Assembly (NCBI GenBank): GCA_027625915.1
Contig: JANTQA010000047.1
Coordinates: 18,166,001-18,230,000, forward strand
Origin: Anaeramoeba flamelloides
Taxonomy: Eukaryota > Metamonada > Anaeramoebidae
Length of the DNA stretch: 64,000 nucleotides
Direction of reading: 5' to 3'
Made by a program: the position numbers and the translations under genes. The notes beneath the pieces were generated by a model, which had not been told where the DNA came from, searched no databases, and was given only the letters and a program-made list of their open reading frames with translations. Shown one piece after another: positions 60,501-64,000 of the stretch. Every line of letters starts with the position of its first letter. Position 1 is the first letter of the stretch.

Positions 60501-63500
60501 ATTTATCAAATATAAAGTCATTTTCATAAAGTTCACAAAGTTTAGAATGTGAAAAATCACCAACACAAAGAGTAGCTACTGGTTTTGATTCCATTTTAAC
60601 ATCCCATACTTTCAAAGTTGAATAATCCCTTGAAAGGATATATCTCCCACAAGGTGAATATTTGATATCTGCAATATTGCTCATAATCTCAGTAAAAAAG
60701 GAATCATTTACAGAAGTTTCTTCATCTTCAAAGGATCTAACTGAATTATTGCATTTGGCTGATTGCCTCAGATCTCCTAAATGAATTATTCCTTTTGAGA
60801 GTGAATAAATAAATTGACTGCTTTCACTTGGATGAAATTGTGAACATGTAATAACTTCAGATAATTGTTCTAAATCATCAGGCTTTAAATCAACAATATC
60901 TTTTTTGTTTTATTTATTTTATATTTTTTTTTTAAAATGTTTTTAAGATTGTTAATTAAATAAAATTTTTTCAATATGTTTTTGTGTTTTTTTTTTTGTT
61001 GTTTAATTTGAATCCTATTATTTCCAGTGTTTTGTTTTGTGTTAATTTTAATTTTTAAAACAAAATTTTAAACTTGGTATCAAATATATTGTTATGGAAT
61101 AAAACGATAAAATAATTAAATTATTTTTTTTTTGATTTTTTTTTATGATTGAGGAGAGGTTATTCAACATATTACCTCCTGTTTGCCATTAGTTTTTTTT
61201 TAATTTTTTTTTTAATTTTTGCTTTTATTAGAAAATCAATAGATTTTCGAAACAAAAACAAAAAGTAAAAAAAACCTAGGCATTTCACGTTAGGTTTTTT
61301 TAAAATTGAGAAATAAACCTAAAATTTATACAATTTTCAGTTTATTTCTCAAAGTAAAAAAAACAAACACCATTAGCTTTTCCAGAATTTAAAAGAATTT
61401 CGTAAAATCTTGATTTTACTTTATTCTTTTGAATCCAGGAAAAGGTTAGGTGGTTGAAGACACTTCACTGGTAAGTTTTCTTGCGTTTTCTGTTTTATTT
61501 GTTAAGTGTTCTAGGTTTTTTTGAGGTTTTCTATTTATTTGGAAAATCAATCGATTTTCGTTAGGTTTTTTTGAGTTTTCTATTTATTTCTAAAGCAAAA
61601 AAAACCTAGAACACTTCACAAATAAAATAGAAAACCCCAAAAAAACCTAGAACACTTAACAAATAAAACAGAAAACTCAAGAAAATAGCCGTTAGCTTTT
61701 CCAGAATTTAAAAGAATTGAGTAAAATTAAAGATTTTTCTCCATTCTTTTGGATTCTGAAAAAGCGCCGTTAGGTTTTCCATAATTTAAAAGAATAGAGT
61801 TAAATCCAAGATTTTTACTCTATTCTTTTGAATTCTGGAAAACCTAGGCACTTGACGGCACTCTAAGCTATTTCCAATAAAGTGGGGCAAATTTATTTTA
61901 AAATATACCTTTTAAACTCGATCTTCAAAAAAGTATTTAAACATCCAAAATCATTAACTACAATTTATCGATTATTGGTGATAATTCAATTTGTTTCTTA
62001 GTATTTTATTACATAAATAAAAGTTATTAAATTTTCTGATCTCGATTTTATCTGATATTTTTAGGAGGAAAATTAGTGTTTATTATTTTCCTTTTGATAG
62101 AAAAAATCTTTTCCATAACTTTTTTAATCGCAAAAAAAATTCAAATAGAATTGAAAACATATAACTGTATTTTATTGCTTAAAAAATCATTTGTATGGTT
62201 TCCTTATTTCCACTTTTTTATTGAAATTAATGGTACCTTGTTTTCACCAAAAAAGTGCTATTTTTTTTTTTTCATTTTTTGGAAATATTTCATCCAGTAT
62301 TTTTGAAATAAATAAATTAGTAGTTTATTTAATCAGTATAAATATTAAACTTAATTTGGTATAGTTTATTAATGAATATCACCACTAACAAAGATGATTT
62401 TTTATGAAATGTAAAAAAAAATGCCCCACTTTTTTGGAAATAGCTTACGGTACTTGACGGCACTTGAAACCGTAAATTTTTTTAGACTTTTTTATCCTAG
62501 CTATAATTTAGATAAGATTTTAGTAATGTAGGCAAGATTATTGAAATATCATTTTTTTATTCAAATCTAAACATACATAAATTTAATTGAAGTAATTTAT
62601 TCAAATTAATTCATTTTGTTTTTTGATCTTTGTTACAAAAAAAAAATTCAGAAATTTTTTTACTTTTTTGTGAAAAGAGAAAACAAAAAAAAAATGTGTT
62701 AAATGTTTTTAAAAAGTGAGGAATTAAAGTTTTATAAAGCGTTAATATAACTGCTTAATTCACATGCTAATTAGACATTTTTAACAACTTCCTTTTCGTC
62801 TGCACTTTTTTATAACTACTGCGTTTTAAAAAATCAATTCTGAAATGAATACATTTATATAAATCAATTAATAAATAAATTACAAAATAGAACATTGCAA
62901 AGATTCTGTCTTCTTTCTAAACCCGAAAAAATAAAAATAAATCTTTCTTTCTCGGAATTTAAATGTTGCAAAATAAAATAAAAAATAAAAAGAAGTAAAA
63001 AGAATCTATTTTCGAATAATTAAACAATCTGAATATTTTGATCCTTTTTGAAATAATTGTTCCAATTAAGAAGATCTTTAAAAAAAAAAATTAAAAGAAA
63101 AAAATTGAGTGTTCCTTACTAAAAGACTTGTCTGTTCTCTCAAGATGCCAAAGATTTATTCTTAATTCATCTGAAGAAATGAAAACTTCATCATCAGAAC
63201 ATAAAGAAATTGCATTAATATTATAAGCGTGTGCATTTCCATAGGTCCTTTTATTGTATGCTTCTTTGTTTATTTCTTCGACTTGGACTTTTGGGAAAAC
63301 TAAATCTTTAGGACTGTTGATTCCTTGGATCTCTTCTTGATCTATATTAAGTTCGGTCACTAATTCAGTATCTTTAGAAAAGATTTTCCAAAGTTTGATT
63401 GTTTGATCTATTACAAAGAAGATTTTTGAATTGGTAGAGAAGGTAAATAATTTGAAAAAACAACAAGAACAAATAAAAAAAATTAAAAAAAAAAAAAGGA

Positions 63501-63634
63501 AAAAGGAAAGTTGAAAATTGTTAGAAAAAAAGTAACTTTCGAAGAAAAATCTTTTTTTGGACTTTACAAGAACCTAAGAATATTTTTTTTATTTTGAAAC
63601 CAAAAATTTTGGTGGTTGATTTTTAGGCTTGGTA

Positions 63635-63672
<38 letters not shown>

Positions 63673-64000
63673 TGTTTGGAAAAAAAATTTGACTTTGAAG
63701 GTTATTGAGAGAAAAAAATAAATAAAAAAAAAAAAAAAAAATAAAAAAAAAAATTGACAACCAAAACAAAAAAAAAAAATTACCATTTGTAGAGAGTAAT
63801 AAATGTGATCTATTTCTTCTTTTAATCCATTGAATTTTATTAATTTTTTCTTCAATGTCAATACTTTTGAGATAATCAAATTCAGGTTCATGAGATTGGA
63901 ATTCTGTGTAAAATTTGTACTGTAAACCTTTTTTCTTTTTTGAGTTTTCTTCTTCATCTTCATCTTCTTTTTCTTCATTAAAGAATTCTTCTTCTTCTAA
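57588..64000 (-). CDS. Protein phosphatase 2A regulatory subunit B (B55/PPP2R2 family), partial at 5' end
   Basis: B55 is a seven-bladed WD40 propeller that selects substrates for the PP2A holoenzyme. The exons are 64000-63784, 63407-63120, 60899-60473 and 57892-57588 (phases 1, 1, 2). Each join rebuilds a family motif: [14 protein letters not shown], then [17 protein letters not shown], then [20 protein letters not shown]. Diagnostic stretches are [71 protein letters not shown] and a C-terminal [17 protein letters not shown]. The N-terminal blade lies beyond the window. An acidic run ([18 protein letters not shown]) sits before [15 protein letters not shown]. In the last exon the reading frame must move by one base at 57739-57746; coding continues in the other frame, and the four exons total a multiple of three only after that change. 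A missequenced homopolymer, a +1 frameshift site or a damaged gene are all possible. Confidence 0.93.
57739..57746 (-). other. One-base frame change in the B55 last exon
   Basis: Minus strand reads ATT TTT TGA A at 57747-57738. The incoming frame hits TGA; skipping one T gives GAA and leads into the conserved C-terminus. No GT donor lies between the two frames, so an intron does not explain it. Confidence 0.8.
57893..60472 (-). other. 2.6-kb intron of the B55 gene
   Basis: Donor GTAAAT, acceptor AAAAG, phase 2. Contains the element at 58421-59573. The remainder is homopolymer-rich AT sequence. Confidence 0.88.
58421..59573. mobile_element. Element with CGCGAT-rich terminal arrays in a B55 intron
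   Basis: Both ends carry clusters of AATCGYGATA-type words (58425-58515 and 59450-59570) in mutually inverted arrangement. Between them lies about 900 bp less AT-biased sequence, with frames at 58783-59013, 59085-59318 and 59233-59421. None has a motif I recognise. Subterminal repeats of this sort are typical of cut-and-paste DNA transposons (hAT, for example), which is as far as the sequence goes. Confidence 0.5.
61381..61841. repeat. Cluster of three related hairpins with GTTAGGTTTT/AAAACCTAG spacers
   Basis: Hairpins at 61381-61440, 61700-61760 and 61778-61841 each pair CCAGAATTTAAAAGAAT with ATTCTTTTGAATTCTGG (small variations). Between them, AAACCTAGAACACTT..ACAAATAAAA and its inverse TTTTATTTGTTAAGTGTTCT occur several times, so the whole 61.25-61.86 kb stretch is self-complementary in several registers. 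Confidence 0.85.
61864..62447. mobile_element. MITE-like element with TAAGCTATTTCCAA ends
   Basis: Terminal inverted repeats of about 27 bp (TAAGCTATTTCCAATAAAGT and GGGGCA; inverted at 62422-62447). Both flanks carry ACTTGACGGCACT (61850-61862 and 62452-62464), either a 13-bp target duplication or part of the surrounding repeat. One F/I-rich frame inside (62076-62306); no transposase recognised. Confidence 0.8.
63408..63783 (-). other. 376-nt intron of the B55 gene
   Basis: Donor GGTAAT, acceptor TAATAG, phase 1. Contains long T and A tracts (63640-63670, 63724-63760). The lysine-rich frame at 63589-63978 overlaps it and is spurious. Confidence 0.92.

Larger units (their letters stand above)
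60900..63119 (-). other. 2.2-kb intron of the B55 gene
   Basis: Donor GTAAGG, acceptor AAAAAAG, phase 1. Its removal yields SF-N-IVDLKP as in other B55 proteins. Holds the hairpin cluster and the MITE listed separately. Confidence 0.9.

Noticed and set aside
63589-63978. 129-residue lysine-rich minus-strand frame
   Set aside because: Shifted frame over the B55 first visible exon and its intron; the homologous frame is the one giving [10 protein letters not shown].
1-64000. tRNA, rRNA, CRISPR arrays or prokaryotic-style promoters
   Set aside because: I looked for B-box-like words, rRNA core motifs and regularly spaced repeats and saw none.

Overview
This is a very AT-rich nuclear window from a unicellular eukaryote. 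It shows GT-AG spliceosomal introns, the standard stop codons, typical eukaryotic cytoskeletal and signalling proteins, and a dense load of short transposable elements. Protein style (K/E-rich strings, a vWA protein, BTB-like and kelch proteins) together with long intergenic deserts and multi-kilobase introns suggests a free-living amoeboid protist, perhaps Anaeramoeba-like. That placement is a guess from style, not from a marker gene. No rRNA, tRNA, CRISPR or operon-like structure was found.

Genes, left to right. A CLASP-type microtubule regulator is on + (exons 95-442, 2156-2854, 3020-5284; 5' end uncertain). A small TMEM185/TMEM60-like membrane protein is on - (12034-12414). A large vWA protein is on + (18593-22135), preceded by a broken coding scrap (18332-18532). 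A BTB-like protein is on + (26496-27611). A degraded unidentified coding remnant lies around 32914-33114. Alpha-actinin is on + (34798-37473, one 144-nt intron). A kelch-repeat protein is on - (42040-47381, with a 4.2-kb intron). A small charged two-exon protein is on + (50837-51518). The PP2A regulatory B subunit (B55) is on - (57588-64000, four visible exons, N-terminus outside the window). There is no sign that neighbouring genes form a pathway. CLASP, alpha-actinin and possibly kelch relate to the cytoskeleton, and B55 to phosphatase targeting.

The rest is a transposon landscape. Several families of short non-coding inverted-repeat elements (MITE-like) recur: a TTTCAGTCAAAG family (six copies), a fold-back family starting AGGTTTACAATCCCTGAAA (two full copies plus a relative), a CCCTGGCAAG family (two), a CTGATAAATT family (three), a TA-flanked CAGTCAG family (two), a TTAAGGGATTAGCGTC family (two) and several single elements. 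They are repeatedly nested. The clearest case is 8.5-11.2 kb, where a non-LTR retrotransposon (9057-10995) with a 15-bp target duplication sits inside a MITE that sits inside another element. A related MITE at 24.1 kb preserves the unoccupied site. Long introns of the kelch and B55 genes carry the same element families.

The most notable single-gene observation is an apparent one-base shift at a TTT-TGA site in the last exon of the B55 gene. I found no evidence for a wholly new biological system; the strongest signals are the nested elements, the B55 shift, an array of intronic hairpins, and two unidentified coding scraps.
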